Positions 47,538 through 58,790 of a stretch of DNA of 64,000 nt are shown piece after piece (positions within the stretch are counted from its first letter, which is position 1; every line of letters starts with the position of its first letter). Position numbers and translations under genes: made by a program. Source of the stretch: Bifiguratus adelaidae (Eukaryota; Mucoromycota; Endogonomycetes; Endogonales); NCBI GenBank assembly GCA_002261195.1, contig MVBO01000079.1, positions 1-64,000 on the forward strand. Direction: 5' to 3'. The notes beneath the pieces were generated by a model that was given only the letters and a program-made list of their open reading frames with translations, was not told where the DNA came from and searched no databases.

Positions 47538-48269
47538 ATGGGTAGCCGACCTGAAGTGAATGCCGTGCTGACGGGCTTTGAGGTAGGGTGACAATGCGTG
47601 TGCGTTGCAGACGCTGATCTCTCTAGCCTTTTGCCCACTATGAAACCAATCCCTCATGGGAGGTAGGCATTCGCGCGGTTGACCCCCTTTTTTTCCGGTC
47701 ATCTCACACCTATCACATAGGCGGGCAAACTGCTTTCCGGCAAGCGTTTTCAGCTTTCGGATGGGTCCGCCGTGATCCTGGATACCCAAGAGATCCCCGT
47801 GGAGTACGTACCGGTCCTCAACACGGTACCCCACTTGCACAACAATGTGAAACGATACAAGTATTACTTTCATGTCGGTGTAGGCAATACCGGGAGTGTC
47901 CGCATTGAACAGCTTGCTCACCGGACCGGATATACGAAACCCGACAATAGCAAGTACATTCCAGAGAGCCACAATGTCGATGGCTATGACCACTATCCCG
48001 ATCAACAACGTACCAAGGTCGATGTAGCTGCCTTGGTGAACCATTTGGAACAACACAGCCGACCCGGACTCGTGGCACCGAGCGTGGATGCGGGTCGTTA
48101 TCTCTGCGAGTACATTTACTATGTGAGCATGTCTGAAGCCACCGCTCATCCACACGACGATCCCATTGTTCTCTTTATCCATGTTCCGCCGGTCGGTAAA
48201 CCATTGCAAATAAGCGAGATGCGTGACATTCTAGAAGAGATTGTCGATTGGGTTGTACGACACTATTAG
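47538..48269 (+). CDS. Pyroglutamyl-peptidase I (peptidase family C15)
   Basis: Cysteine peptidase that removes N-terminal pyroglutamate. Exons 47538-47582, 47627-47662 and 47721-48269 give 209 residues, the family's usual length. The start NAVLTGFEPFAHYETNPSWE matches the (L)VTGFEPF..x..NPSW motif. The catalytic triad is visible: Glu90 in RIEQLA, Cys156 in DAGRYLCEY and His181 in FIHVPP. The Asn that usually follows the catalytic Cys is Glu here. The protein is cytosolic, with no signal peptide. It starts 21 nt after the ELMOD stop on the same strand and ends the tight four-gene run that begins at RPL3. Confidence 0.9.
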
Positions 48270-48482
48270 CTTCATGGCGTGTTATGATGGAAACCAGATA
48301 TATATTACCCATGGTCAAGCATGGATATCCCTAAGTGGACAATGGCCAATGGGATGAATCCCTTTACCCCGCGCGCTTTGGTCCAAACTATACCTATTAT
48401 CCTTTTATAGAACTTTGGTGAGGAGCAATGGTGCAGATGACTGGAGTATATAACTGGCGGGGTTACTACATCATTGAACATC

Positions 48483-50075
48483 ATGGACCACTCCAAGACG
48501 GAAACGAGAACGTACGAGAACACGCAAGGGGATGCTGAGAAGGGTGGAGACCATCCATTGACGCAGCGGGCTTCCGTGGATATAGAGAAGGCGTCCACGG
48601 GACATGATGGCTCTGTGGGTGGAGCTTATTCAGCTGAAGCGCGTCTCATTGAACGTAAACTCGTACACAAGCTGGATGCCGTAATTCTCCCCATAACCAT
48701 GTGCATGTATCTCTGTGCATTCCTGGACCGCGGTAACATGGGAAATGCTAGATTACAAGGTCTGGAAGCAGAAGTGCTCGGTGGAAACGATCTACGCTAT
48801 TCCGTCTGTCTTGCCATGTTCTATGTGACTTACATTGCCTTCAACGTCCCCGGCAACATGTTGGCCAAAGTGCTTCCTCCCGCCAAATCGCTCGCTTTAG
48901 CTACTTTCGTCTGGGGTGTGGCCGCCACTTGTCAAGCTGCGGTTAAAAATTATGCCGGCCTCATTGTCTGTCGATTGTTCATTGGCATTGGTGAAGCAGG
49001 ATTCGGCTCGGCTGTAGCGCTCTATTACTCGTAAGTTGACTGGACAATGACCATAGGCGGCATCCACTCAACAGCAGTTAGGATGTGGTATAAAAAGAAT
49101 GAGATTGCGACGCGGCTTGCCTTGTTCATTGGATGTGGTGCTCTGGCGGGTACATTTGGAGGTCTGATTGCCTATGGTGTCGGGAATATTCAATCCAGCT
49201 CACTCTCTGATCGGCAAATCCTCTTTCTGATCGAAGGCTTACCTTGCCTGTTTCTCAGCGGCATTGTGTTTCTCTTCCTTCCTGATCGTCCCGAAACCAG
49301 CAAGTTTCTCACAGAAGATGAACGTGTGGTGGCGAATACACGGTTAAACAGTCATGCCGGTCCAGCGGAGGGACCACGTCACTTTGACATGCGTAGCTTG
49401 CGTCGTGCCTTGTCGGATTACAAGAATTGGATGATTGCCTCCATGTATCTTGGTGTCAACCTGACCTTGGGGTACATCTCGGGATTCTTGCCCACCATTC
49501 TGACGACACTCGGTTATTCCAACGTTAATGCCCAGCTCTTCACTGTGCCTCCCTACGCCGTTGCATTGGTGTACATGGCCATAGTCAGTTTTGTATCGGA
49601 TCGATTCAAGATTCGCGGTACGCTCGTGTGTTTTAATGGCTTGGTGGCAGCCGTGGGCTTCATTATCCTTCTCGCCGTTCACAACAACTCGCATGTGCGT
49701 TATTTTGCTACCTTCCTGATCGTCGCACCCACGTTCACCAATATTCCCATCTGTCTATCTTGGGCATCCAACAACAATGCGACCGAATCCTCACGAGCCG
49801 TCGCCTTGGGCTTGGTGAATTCTGTTGGTCAATGTTTCTCCATCCTCGCTTCCTTCTCCTTTCCATCCAGCGAAGGTCCACTTTACATTCGAGACATAGC
49901 CCTTAACCTCGCCTTCTCCCTCGTCACAGCTCTTCTCGGCATCACGCTGTACACGATACTCAAGGTGGAGAATAAGCGACGGGATCGGGCGGAAGGACCG
50001 CCTTCGGAAAGCATTTCACGGATTGATACGGCGGAGTACTTTGACAAGACGCCTGGATTCCGATACGTGGCATAG
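48483..50075 (+). CDS. MFS anion:cation symporter (Dal5/Tna1 type), intact copy
   Basis: Plasma-membrane carrier of the allantoate/nicotinate/vitamin family. Exons 48483-49030 and 49082-50075 give 513 residues. Twelve helices are visible, split by a central loop (RPETSKFLTEDERVVANTRLN). Family motifs are ILPITMCMYLCAFLDRGNMGNARLQGLE in helix 1, RLFIGIGEAGF before the intron and MWYKKNEIATRLALFIGCGALAGTFGGLIAYG after it. The N-terminal 50 residues are charged and cytosolic. The substrate cannot be told. It is the close paralogue of the damaged copy at 30668-32278, on the opposite strand about 16 kb away, with the intron at the same codon. Confidence 0.92.
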
Positions 50076-50224
50076 GTATCTCAAATGGTACTGACAATGG
50101 GTACACATGCATGTTTATATCTGGATTGGGCTAAAACAATGCAATAATTCCTACACGGATTCCATACACATCTTATACGTTGACACTCTATCTCAGCCTC
50201 ACAATCCATGGACATGTGGACGAA

Positions 50225-51614
50225 TTAAGCGCTTGCTGTTGACCAAATAACTGTTCCGGAGGCATCAAGCACTTCGATCCACGGCGCCCGGTTCCTGAAA
50301 ACGAGCTTCTTACCCTTGCCATTCGTGTAAGTCTCCCACATGGCCTTTCCATTGGCATAAGTTACCAGGTTTCCATCACCCTGAAAGACCAAATCACACG
50401 TCCTTCCACAAGATGCGCCATTCGGCAAGGTGTGTCCCGAGGCCCACTCAGGAATCCAACTAGCGCTGGAGGTATTGTAGACGACCAGATTATTGTCGGT
50501 CTGATAGGTGATCAAAATATTGTCGTGCAGCTGAGCGACCGTGCCTGGCGCCATCGAGAGACCATTGGGGCCAAATGTTTGAGTGGAGGGCAAGGGGCCG
50601 GTGGGGCAGATAAAATAGTAGGGTTCTTGGATAGCCTGGACAAAGCCACTCTGGAGCGAGTACGGACTCTTCAAGCCGGCTTTCCAGTAAGAGAAGTGAG
50701 GGCTCTGATTGAAGAGCAATTGGGTTGCATATGGGCACGAGGCATCATCCGCAAAAGCCGCATTTGGCGAATGAACTATCGCACCAAAGCCTTTGTTGGT
50801 GGATGATGAGGTGAGCGTGTTCTTTGTCACTCTTGTGCCGGGCGCGCCAAAGATTACGATGCCTCCGTCTGTGCTCCCGGTGATCTTTGCCAATCCATGT
50901 CATTGTTAGTCCGAGTTGTCGATTGCGCGCTAATGCCTACCTTATTGCCAGACACGAGCGAGTGTGTACACGCAAACGATATACCATCAGCCCACCTGCC
51001 TTGACCAGCAGCATTGGTACCCTCTTGACCGCAAGGTCCAATATCATTATTGGTCACGGTCGCATTGGTACATACATTGGACGATATTCCTCCTTCAATA
51101 ATATGGAGGCAACTCCAACCCCGTGGATTGCGCGATGCGACGTGGGAAACAACCAGACCGTTTCCGCCCCCTCCGACCTCAATATTGGCCCCTCCACCTA
51201 AGGTCACCGTAGGGGTCAATCGATGCGCAACCGCAAAAAACCGCATGGAGACGAACACGTACCGCTGAGAAACCCATTTCCGGCCCGATCTCCGTCCACT
51301 TGGATGTTAAGCAGGCGAATACCACTCAGGTAGGATCCAGAGATGAGCGTACTTGCGTTTCCACCTTGCGCGTTGAGTTTAATAATGGCTCGGGTATTGT
51401 CAGTAGGATAGCCCTGCGTCGACAATTCCTGGTGATCTGCCGTGAATTGAATGGTACCCGTGATGGTAATGACAGCCGTTGGACACAACTGAACCACGGT
51501 GCCTGCACCGCCGGATTTGAAGACAGAGTTGATGGTCCTTTGATCTCCTTGGGAGATACAGGAAGCTGCCGCCGAGGCAATGCACCCAGCAATCCAGAGG
51601 ATGCGGCTGATCAT
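50225..51614 (-). CDS. Secreted beta-helix (pectin-lyase-like) protein with C-terminal bulb-type lectin domain
   Basis: Exons 51614-51263, 51197-50941 and 50884-50225 give 422 residues. A signal peptide covers about 1-18 (MISRILWIAGCIASAAAS). Residues 20-250 form a right-handed beta-helix of the pectin-lyase type: GTVVQLCPTAVITITGTIQFT, NIEVGGGGNGLVVSHVASRNP, ATVTNNDIG, HSLVSGNK, GGIVIFGAPGTRVTKNTLTSS. Residues about 305-420 are a B-lectin (bulb-lectin, mannose-binding type) domain with the repeated Q-D-N-L-V-Y pattern (YQTDNNLVVYNTSSASWIPEWASG, then LVFQGDGNLVTYANGKAMWET). The classical QxDxNxVxY site is close in the first repeat (QTDNNLVVY) and second (QGDGNLVTY). No obvious lyase catalytic residues could be assigned. 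It probably binds or cuts wall polysaccharides. It is tandem with the GH3 gene. Confidence 0.8.
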
Positions 51615-52041
51615 GGTCCTACGTGATTACAGGCAACATAGTTACAAGGGCACACCTCTACTTATACGAGCACACCATCCAGGCACGCACTATGATTGCG
51701 GTTCAGGGACCATTTGTATGCAATAATATTGTGCTACATGACGCGTCGAGGGACAAAAGGCTTTTGTGGTAATTCTCCTTACCGGGAACATGCCGAACGG
51801 GAAAAGACCGTAGCGGTAAATCCGCTCCTGTTAGGGGCCTGTCGTTGGAATACGATACTGTAACAGAGTGATAGATTATCAGCTATTATTGTGGTGCTGC
51901 GCAGGTGTGACAGGTGACCGGCTGAATGGGTCTCTGGAAGACTTCTAGTTCGCGTTCCATGTCACCTCTGGCGACATTCAAAAAATTACTTTTACTGACA
52001 TTGAAAAGCTTTATGACCAAAGGAAAGACTCATACATGGAA
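51615..52041. other. Gap between beta-helix and GH3 genes
   Basis: 427 bp: the promoter of the beta-helix/lectin gene and the 3' end of the GH3 gene, both on the minus strand. No gene is seen. Confidence 0.5.
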
Positions 52042-54919
52042 TTAGACAGCAGAGAAGACCCATTCTTGATGTCCAGAGGCATCATTCGAAGAATGTATAC
52101 TGACTAAGTTGGGATCAGAAGCACTGCAAGAGGCCACACCCATATACTTTCCACAGGTGTCGCGTCCTCCAGCTACCTGAACGGTATAGACACCTTGCTG
52201 ACCTGGCACAGGTTGGACAAACCATTCTTGACGGCCTGATTCATCGTCACCGGCCACTCCGGTGCAGGAAAAGGCTGTGCAGTCCGACGCGCCAATGAAC
52301 GTGTTGCAGCCAGACCGGCCTCGAGGAACCTGGAAGTACGTGTGAGCATCTCATCCAAGATGTGATTATCCAGCAGTGCGTACCGAAATGGTATACATGT
52401 TCGTCTTGCCCTTGACGGGTGTGAATTGGAAGCGCTGACGACCCGATCTAAAGACGCGTTAATTGACTAGACTTGCATTCCTCCTTTGACACTTGCCCAT
52501 CGTCGCGTTGATACACTTCCAGACGATTACCCCAACTGCAGGGAACAATGCTGAGATACCTATAACATCCTTGACGTCCATTGGCGATAAGATGATATTG
52601 TTTGCTGGTGTCGAGGGGAGCAGCAACTGTGGTTGGATCCGTGGGCCATTGTTGAAGTTGTGCGTTCTTGCCGGTCAAGGTGACGGTGAGCTTGAGCCGC
52701 GCGTTAACGTCGGCCATGAGCGTATAGGTTCCAGCATTCAACCATTTGTTTCCGTTCGTATCCACGGTCATTAGAGAGGCCAGAGTAAGGTTTAAGTGAG
52801 CTACTTGGGTTGCACCAGGGGCAATACCATGCAGACGGGTGTAGGCGACCAATTGTTGGATGGATTGGCCGTTTCCACTGGCCTTGGCAAACAAGAGAAC
52901 CACATGATCCGAAGTAACCTTCCCTGTATTGGTGACAGCGATGGAGTAGGTAGCCAAAGGTGCCGTATCGGTGCGGTTGGTGTTTAGAGCAGGTGCGTTG
53001 CTCAGCAATTTACTGATATGGAATGAAGTTGGGGGAGTACCTTGCCAAGCGTAGTTAAAGGTGGTATAATGCATGCCAAAGCCAAAAGAGTAGACGGGTG
53101 TATCAGTATACCACATGTAGGTTCGGCCGGGATTGTTGGTTCCCGGACGCAGGTTCATATCAGTCATTCGCATCTGGTTGGCGTAACTGGCTGGATATTG
53201 AGTCACCGGCAAACGTCCGGCCGGAGGTACCTTGCCGCTGATAATGTCAAAGATGGCTTGACCACCGGATTGACCAGGATAACCAGCCCAGAGGAGCGCA
53301 TTGACTGAACTGTTGGCTTTCAATTCGGTATCGTCTACTTGACCACCACCCATTTGGACTACAATAAACTTTTTACCGAGCAATCCAAGTTGACTGATGA
53401 GCTCCAATTGATTGCCTGGCCAAGCAATGCCCGTACGATCATTGCCCTCGGATTCGATACTCTCGTCGATACCACCTAGGTAAATGATAGCGTCTGCCGC
53501 CTTAGCAGCGCTAATGGCGGCAGCGAACCCTGATGTAGAGCCGGAGTTGATGGCTGTACCGTACTCAAAGGTTACAGTGTATCCTGCCTTGGTTGCTCCT
53601 TGCTCGGGGCTGATAAGGAATGGAGCGCGACCGTTGTAATTGCCTTGCATTTGCGTCGTCGCATTGGCCCAAGGACCGATAAGTGCCAACTTCTTGATAG
53701 AGGAGGAGAGCGGTAGGGTTCCATCGTTCTTTAGGAGAACAATGCCTTCCCGGGCAGCGGTCAAAGCCAACGCTTGGCTACTCGCCGTGTTCACATCGGA
53801 CCAGCCCAAGGAACGATAGGGCTGTGAAGATGCTGGATCAAAGTATCCAAGTTGGATCAGGGACGAGTATTGATTGATGAGCGCTTTCTGCAGGTCGGCA
53901 TTGGTGATCAATGACTGATTAAATGCACTGGGAAGGTTTTTGCTATAAAATGTGCCACAATCCAAGTCTGTTCCGGCCCGCAATGCCCCGGCAACAGCTT
54001 CTTGTGCTGTCGGAGACCAATGATGGTTGTTGTAAATGTTGGAGATGGCATCACAGTCAGAAGTGACCCAGCCATTGTAAGTGTCAAAGCCCCAGGTGTC
54101 TCGCAAGATTGTTTGCAGTAGATAGGTATTCGCGCAGGACGGAACACCGTTGACGGCATTGTAGCTGCATATGACGCTACCGACATGAGCATCGCGGACG
54201 CAGGTTTCAAAAGATGGTAGATAATAAGAGACGAGATCTTGCAGAGCAACTTTGGCGTTGAAGCTGTATCGATCGGTTCCATCAGAGTTCTCCATATCGT
54301 ACGCCGCATAGTGCTTACAGTCGGCAACCACGCGTTTGTATTTCGGATCAATGCCGCCTTGCAAACCAGTGATGAGCTGATACACGTAGGATTTTAAATG
54401 GAATGGGTCTTCTCCCGGTGTCTCCTGACCACGGCCCCACCTGGGATCACGGAAGGGATTGATGTTGGGTGTCCAGAAGTCCAAACCGGCTCGGCCGTAG
54501 TTGTTGAAAGCCCTGGCTTCGGTGCTGACCACCGTCGCGACCTGGTTGATCAAGGGATCATCGAATGCGGCGCCTAGAAGAATCGGCATAGGGAACGAGG
54601 TCGCCGAGCTAAAGTCACCAGAGGAAGCAAAGTTTACACCTGGGCTGTAGGCGACACCATGCAATGCTTCCGACCACCATTGGTATGGCGGTAAACCCAA
54701 ACGTGGAATGCCAGGAGATCCGTTGACGGTATTGTTGATCATTTCTTCGGTTGTCATCAAGGAGACCAGAGCGGTTGCTCTGTCAAGGTAGCTTGCCTTT
54801 GCGTTACAGACCGTGTTGCTTGCCAAAGGTGCCTTCGTGCAATCTGGAAAGGCAGCCATTGATAGACCGGCCAAGACCAATTGTACGGCCAAGGTGACCG
54901 AGATTGAGTAACGCACCAT
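52042..54919 (-). CDS. Secreted GH3 beta-xylosidase-like enzyme with C-terminal beta-trefoil-like domain
   Basis: Exons 54919-52493, 52434-52384 and 52329-52042 give 921 residues. A signal peptide covers about residues 1-23. The GH3 core is complete: YQWWSEALHGVAYSPGV and GRAGLDFWTPNINPFRDPRWGRGQETPGEDP place it with fungal and plant beta-xylosidases. VTSDCDAISN carries the catalytic Asp near residue 290. The alpha/beta sandwich (EGIVLLKNDGTLPL, WAGYPGQSGGQAIFDIISG) and the FnIII-like domain (SFGFGMHYTTFNY.., VTNTGKVTSDHVVLLFAK) follow. After the usual end come about 140 extra residues in three repeats, each with C..[YF][LIM]x..C..[LV].. and a GRQ.[FW]/GHQEW end, matching a beta-trefoil sugar-binding layout. 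Secreted; likely acts on xylan or xylo-oligosaccharides. Confidence 0.92.
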
Positions 54920-55990
54920 GATTGGTAGAGTAATCCACGCAATTGCTTGCCTGATTCTTCTAGCCGCCCCTGATCGTGCCTTTATATCCCCGGACCGCTT
55001 CATCTTTGGACCGTTCCATCATCATGATCTGACAAACGCGCGTAATTCCGCTTCAGGTTACCTCAGCGAATGGATCCAACTAAATGGAGAAATACCGACA
55101 TTGACAGACCCTTGGACGTCCGTCGTTTATTTCTCAGATCCTGTTATTCCGCTTACTATGGCCAATACTCCGTGCCGCGGGATGTGGGATGTGCACAATT
55201 GCGGGGTAAGATAGGAGGCGATCATTTATCTTCCGCCGCCACAGGGACTTCTCCATAAATGGATATTTCCCTGAACCGCCAGAAAGAAAACGGTCAGCAG
55301 AGGGTGCCTTTTCCCACTAAGTGGTGGTATAAGGAGACGTGTTACTGCTTTCCAATATCCTTCAGAGGATGCCAACAATCACGACGTGCCTGACCCAATA
55401 TGCCATGTTATCCATCAAAGGGATAGTCTCTTGGCATTTCTATGCGTGGAGAGCCCATCTTGTCCAACATGTTCGGGAAATATCAACTTCCAGAGCCTTG
55501 CCTTCGTTGCGTGATGAGAAATTGCCCGTGTCGTAAGACCAAATTTCCCCGAAAGTTGAACAGGGCAAAAGGTCCCAAATATGGCAATTTGACGCGCGCA
55601 GCTACTTGTAGACCGGCAGCAAAGGATTGCTATTGCGTTTGCTCTCTTGTCCTTGTCTAGAGATGCAGCATGGCCAAATCCTTTGTACAGCCCTAAACAC
55701 AAACAAAGCGACGGTCCAGCCAGTTTACCCCAGACTCATCATGTTATGGAGATGCAATGCAAAATACATGTATAACAGGATGCCTCTCTGTCCATCCGCC
55801 ATAACCACCCATGCTCTCATCCTCACACTTTGTCGTGCACTGCCTAGTGCTGACAACAGCTCTTTACGTAAGCCGACCCCCAACAATCAAAGGTGAATAA
55901 GCAAGCAGTCACAATCGAACGCCTCCCCAAATACGCTCAAATTGCGCCTTCGTCGGCGTCTTCTCACTCTCTCTCTTTCTTCCTTACAAC
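54920..55990. other. Divergent promoter region, GH3 / G6PDH
   Basis: 1.07 kb, the longest gap between confident genes in the right half. GC-rich boxes such as gccgcggg, gcggggta and ttccccga are scattered through it; some resemble carbon-catabolite (CreA/Mig1-like SYGGRG) sites, as expected near a glycosidase gene, but such short motifs are weak evidence. A CT-rich run (cttctcactctctctctttcttcc, about 55958-55983) directly precedes the G6PDH ATG, like that of porin. No gene is seen. Confidence 0.45.
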
Positions 55991-57900
55991 ATGGATCAAG
56001 TACGCAAACAAGTCAATGAAAACACAAATGGATCATTGACGATCGTAGGTAAGTGATTGACCGTTGATAGGGCTGGTGCTTGGTTTCGTTTTCGGTGCGG
56101 TTGTGCTCGGGTCAAGGGTACTCGGATAATCTAGAAATGATATTCCGCACCTATCTGCGGTTCTCCTCGCTCGGTCGAGGTGCGTAGGGGTGTCGATGGA
56201 TGTATCGTACTAGGTTCATCTACTACTACCCGCGTGTATGGAGCAGCAACGTGGGATCGACGGGCATGTGGATCATTTCGGCATCTGGCGCCGGGGAGCC
56301 GCAGTCACCGATTCTTTTGGGATTAGTATGCTCATGACGGTTTTGTGGTCTAGTTCTTGGTGCCTCTGGTGACTTGGCCAAAAAGAAAACCTTTCCGGCC
56401 CTCTTTGCCAACTATCGTAACGGATATTTGCCCACCGAGACCCGGATCGTCGGCTATGCTCGTACAGAGATGAATGAGGAAGAATTTCACTCGCGCGTCA
56501 AGCAATACATCAAAAACGCCGATCAACAAGATCTCAAGGGCTTTCTATCCATGTGCACCTACATTCACGGCGCTTATGATAAGGACGAGAGCTGGCAATC
56601 GCTGAACACGTACATCAACAAGCTGGAAAAGGAGGCCAACACGTCGCATCCGAACCGACTCTTTTACATGGCTTTGCCTCCGTCAGTGTTCATTCCTGTC
56701 GCTCAAGGTCTAAAGAAGAATGTGTACAAGGATGGTGCCATCAATCGTGTCGTTATTGAGAAGCCTTTCGGTATGGACTTGGACAGCAGTCGCGAGTTGG
56801 GCAAAGCCATTGGCGCTCTCTTCACGGAAGACGAGGTAAGGCGTGCACATGCATCATCAATGACCATGACTGATAAACCCTGGATAGATTTATAGAATCG
56901 ATCATTATCTCGGCAAGGAGATGGTCAAGAACATCATGTCACTCAGATTTGCCAACGTTTTCTTTGGTGCTCTGTGGGACAAAACTTATATTGAAAACGT
57001 ACAAATCACCTTCAAGGAGCCTTTCGGTACCGAAGGTCGAGGTGGTTATTTTGACGAATTTGGCATCGTCAGAGACGTGATGCAAAATCGTAAGTTGACC
57101 GTTGTCGTCGAAATGCGTTGCTCTGCCTGACACTTTTGGCCGTAGACTTGTTGCAAGTTGTCTCCCTGATTGCTATGGAACGACCAAAATCATTATCTGC
57201 TGAAGCCATTCGAGATGAAAAAGTCAAGGTATTAGGTTGCATACCCCCGATAGCGCAAAAGGATACACTTCTGGGCCAATATACAGCCTCTCCAGATGGC
57301 TCAAAGCCTGGATACCTCGACGACGATTCGCTCAAGAACAAGCAATCAAAGACGCCCACCTTCGCCACGCTCGTCGCTTGGATCAACAATGAACGCTGGG
57401 AAGGCGTGCCTTTCATCATGCGTGCCGGCAAGGCTTTGAACGAGCAAAAGGTCGAGATCAGAATACAATTCCGCAACGTTGCTCCTGGCCTCTTCTCTGA
57501 TCTTCCTCGCAACGAACTTGTCATTCGCGTCCAACCTAACGAGGCCGTCTACATGAAGTTCAACAACAAAACGCCCGGTCTCAGCTTCAACACGATGCTC
57601 ACCGAACTTGACTTGACCTATGGTCGCCGATACTCGGATTTGAAGATCCCCGATGCCTACGAGGCCTTGATTCTCGACGTCTTGAGAGCCGATCATTCTA
57701 ACTTTGTGCGAGATGATGAACTCGATGCCGCCTGGAAGATTTTTACTCCCTTGTTGCACTGGATCGACAAGGGTGAAGGTGTCGATATCAAGAATTATGC
57801 CTACGGCTCTCGCGGACCGAGCGAGTTGGATGACTTTGTGAAGCGTTATGGTTTCCGTAGACATGACACCGAGTATGTCTGGCCTGTGCAGAAGCTCTGA
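55991..57900 (+). CDS. ZWF1: Glucose-6-phosphate 1-dehydrogenase
   Basis: First enzyme of the oxidative pentose phosphate pathway; makes NADPH. Exons 55991-56048, 56354-56835, 56888-57089 and 57146-57900 give 498 residues. The NADP-binding [10 protein letters not shown] motif is at about 21-30, straddling the long first intron. The active-site RIDHYLGKE is at 183-191, with the catalytic histidine of the family. [16 protein letters not shown] and the C-terminal structural-NADP region are complete. The first intron (305 nt) is several times longer than the others here. NADPH from this enzyme supports thiol peroxidases such as the peroxiredoxin at 16.9 kb. Confidence 0.97.
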
Positions 57901-58014
57901 GCTTTAGCAGATATGGATGGAATTGTATAGTGTGAACGAGTGGCTCTATGGTGTCTAGTGGGATAAAATACAATACAGCTTATTGACAATTATTTTACAC
58001 ACGATATCTACAGT

Positions 58015-58752
58015 CTATCCAATGGTGCCCTTCTTGATTGCCTCACCGTACCGCTTCATCACCTTGAGACGTTCCTCAACCTCTTCCAATACCCCTTCAT
58101 CCTGAACGCCCGGCTGCGCCATCCAATCCAATGCCCATTGCTTGAGTGCCTCATCATCCACCATGGCCTTCTCCAAAGCCCCGTATCTCAGCAGATCATC
58201 CAGATAGACTGTTTTGCATGCGTTCATGAGCGTCGCTATGAACTGATGTGACTGCGCCGGCGTGATGGTGATGGTTGCCAACAATTGCTGTGTCGGTGTG
58301 AGCGTTTGTGAAGCATTCGATGGCTTGGGTGACGGCGTCCCCTTGGCCTTGCCTTTCTGCGGCTTCTTCTTCTTCTTGCCCTCCTTGTCTTTCTCCTTAT
58401 CCTTGTCCGCTTTCTGAGAACCGTACAGTGCATAGTCCACATGCTTCAATGCGTCCCCGTGCAGCTTCTCAAACTCTTGCATGGCTTCCTGCAACTCGTC
58501 CATGCATCCCCGAACGCGTTCCATGGCCTTTTCCAACGTCCGAGCCTGCTTGACCATGAGCGCGTCATACAAACTCGTTGGAAAGCTAGACAAGATTGAC
58601 TCGCTCTTTTTCTCTCTCCATTCCATCGTCTCATGTCGCTGCAAGAGTATATTGTGTATGGATGAGAGATGAGCATACAAATGACCATGTATCCTCTTCA
58701 CCCCAGCCGTCAACCCCATCGCCCGCGTCAATAAGTGTTCGGAGCGTTCCAT
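58015..58752 (-). CDS. Intronless C1orf109/AIRIM-like protein (tentative)
   Basis: Single exon, 245 residues, start ATG 58752 (MERSEHLLTRAMGL). Two helical parts flank a lysine-rich linker. The first holds SFPTSLYDALMVKQARTLEKAMERVRGCMDELQEAM; the linker has (D/E)K repeats then five Lys and GKAKG; the second holds ITPAQSHQFIATLMNACKTVYLDDLLRYGALEKAM. The order and the F-P-x-L-x-x-L..KQ..xLEK pattern resemble human C1orf109 (AIRIM), a ribosome-maturation factor acting with the AAA+ ATPases SPATA5/SPATA5L1, relatives of yeast Drg1. This is a weak match from memory. It is the only clearly intronless confident gene here, and its ATG lies 38 bp from that of porin. Confidence 0.5.
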   Translation of the reverse strand: MERSEHLLTRAMGLTAGVKRIHGHLYAHLSSIHNILLQRHETMEWREKKSESILSSFPTSLYDALMVKQARTLEKAMERVRGCMDELQEAMQEFEKLHGDALKHVDYALYGSQKADKDKEKDKEGKKKKKPQKGKAKGTPSPKPSNASQTLTPTQQLLATITITPAQSHQFIATLMNACKTVYLDDLLRYGALEKAMVDDEALKQWALDWMAQPGVQDEGVLEEVEERLKVMKRYGEAIKKGTIG

Positions 58753-58766
58753 AATTTTCTTGTTTA

Positions 58767-58790
58767 CTCTCTCTCTCTTACTCTCTCTCT
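58767..58790 (+). promoter_or_regulatory. (CT)n tract abutting the porin start codon
   Basis: Two CT runs separated by TA lie directly against the porin ATG and fill most of the 38-bp gap to the divergent gene. Pyrimidine tracts of this kind mark initiator or 5'-leader sequences in many highly expressed fungal genes. A similar tract precedes G6PDH. Confidence 0.55.
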
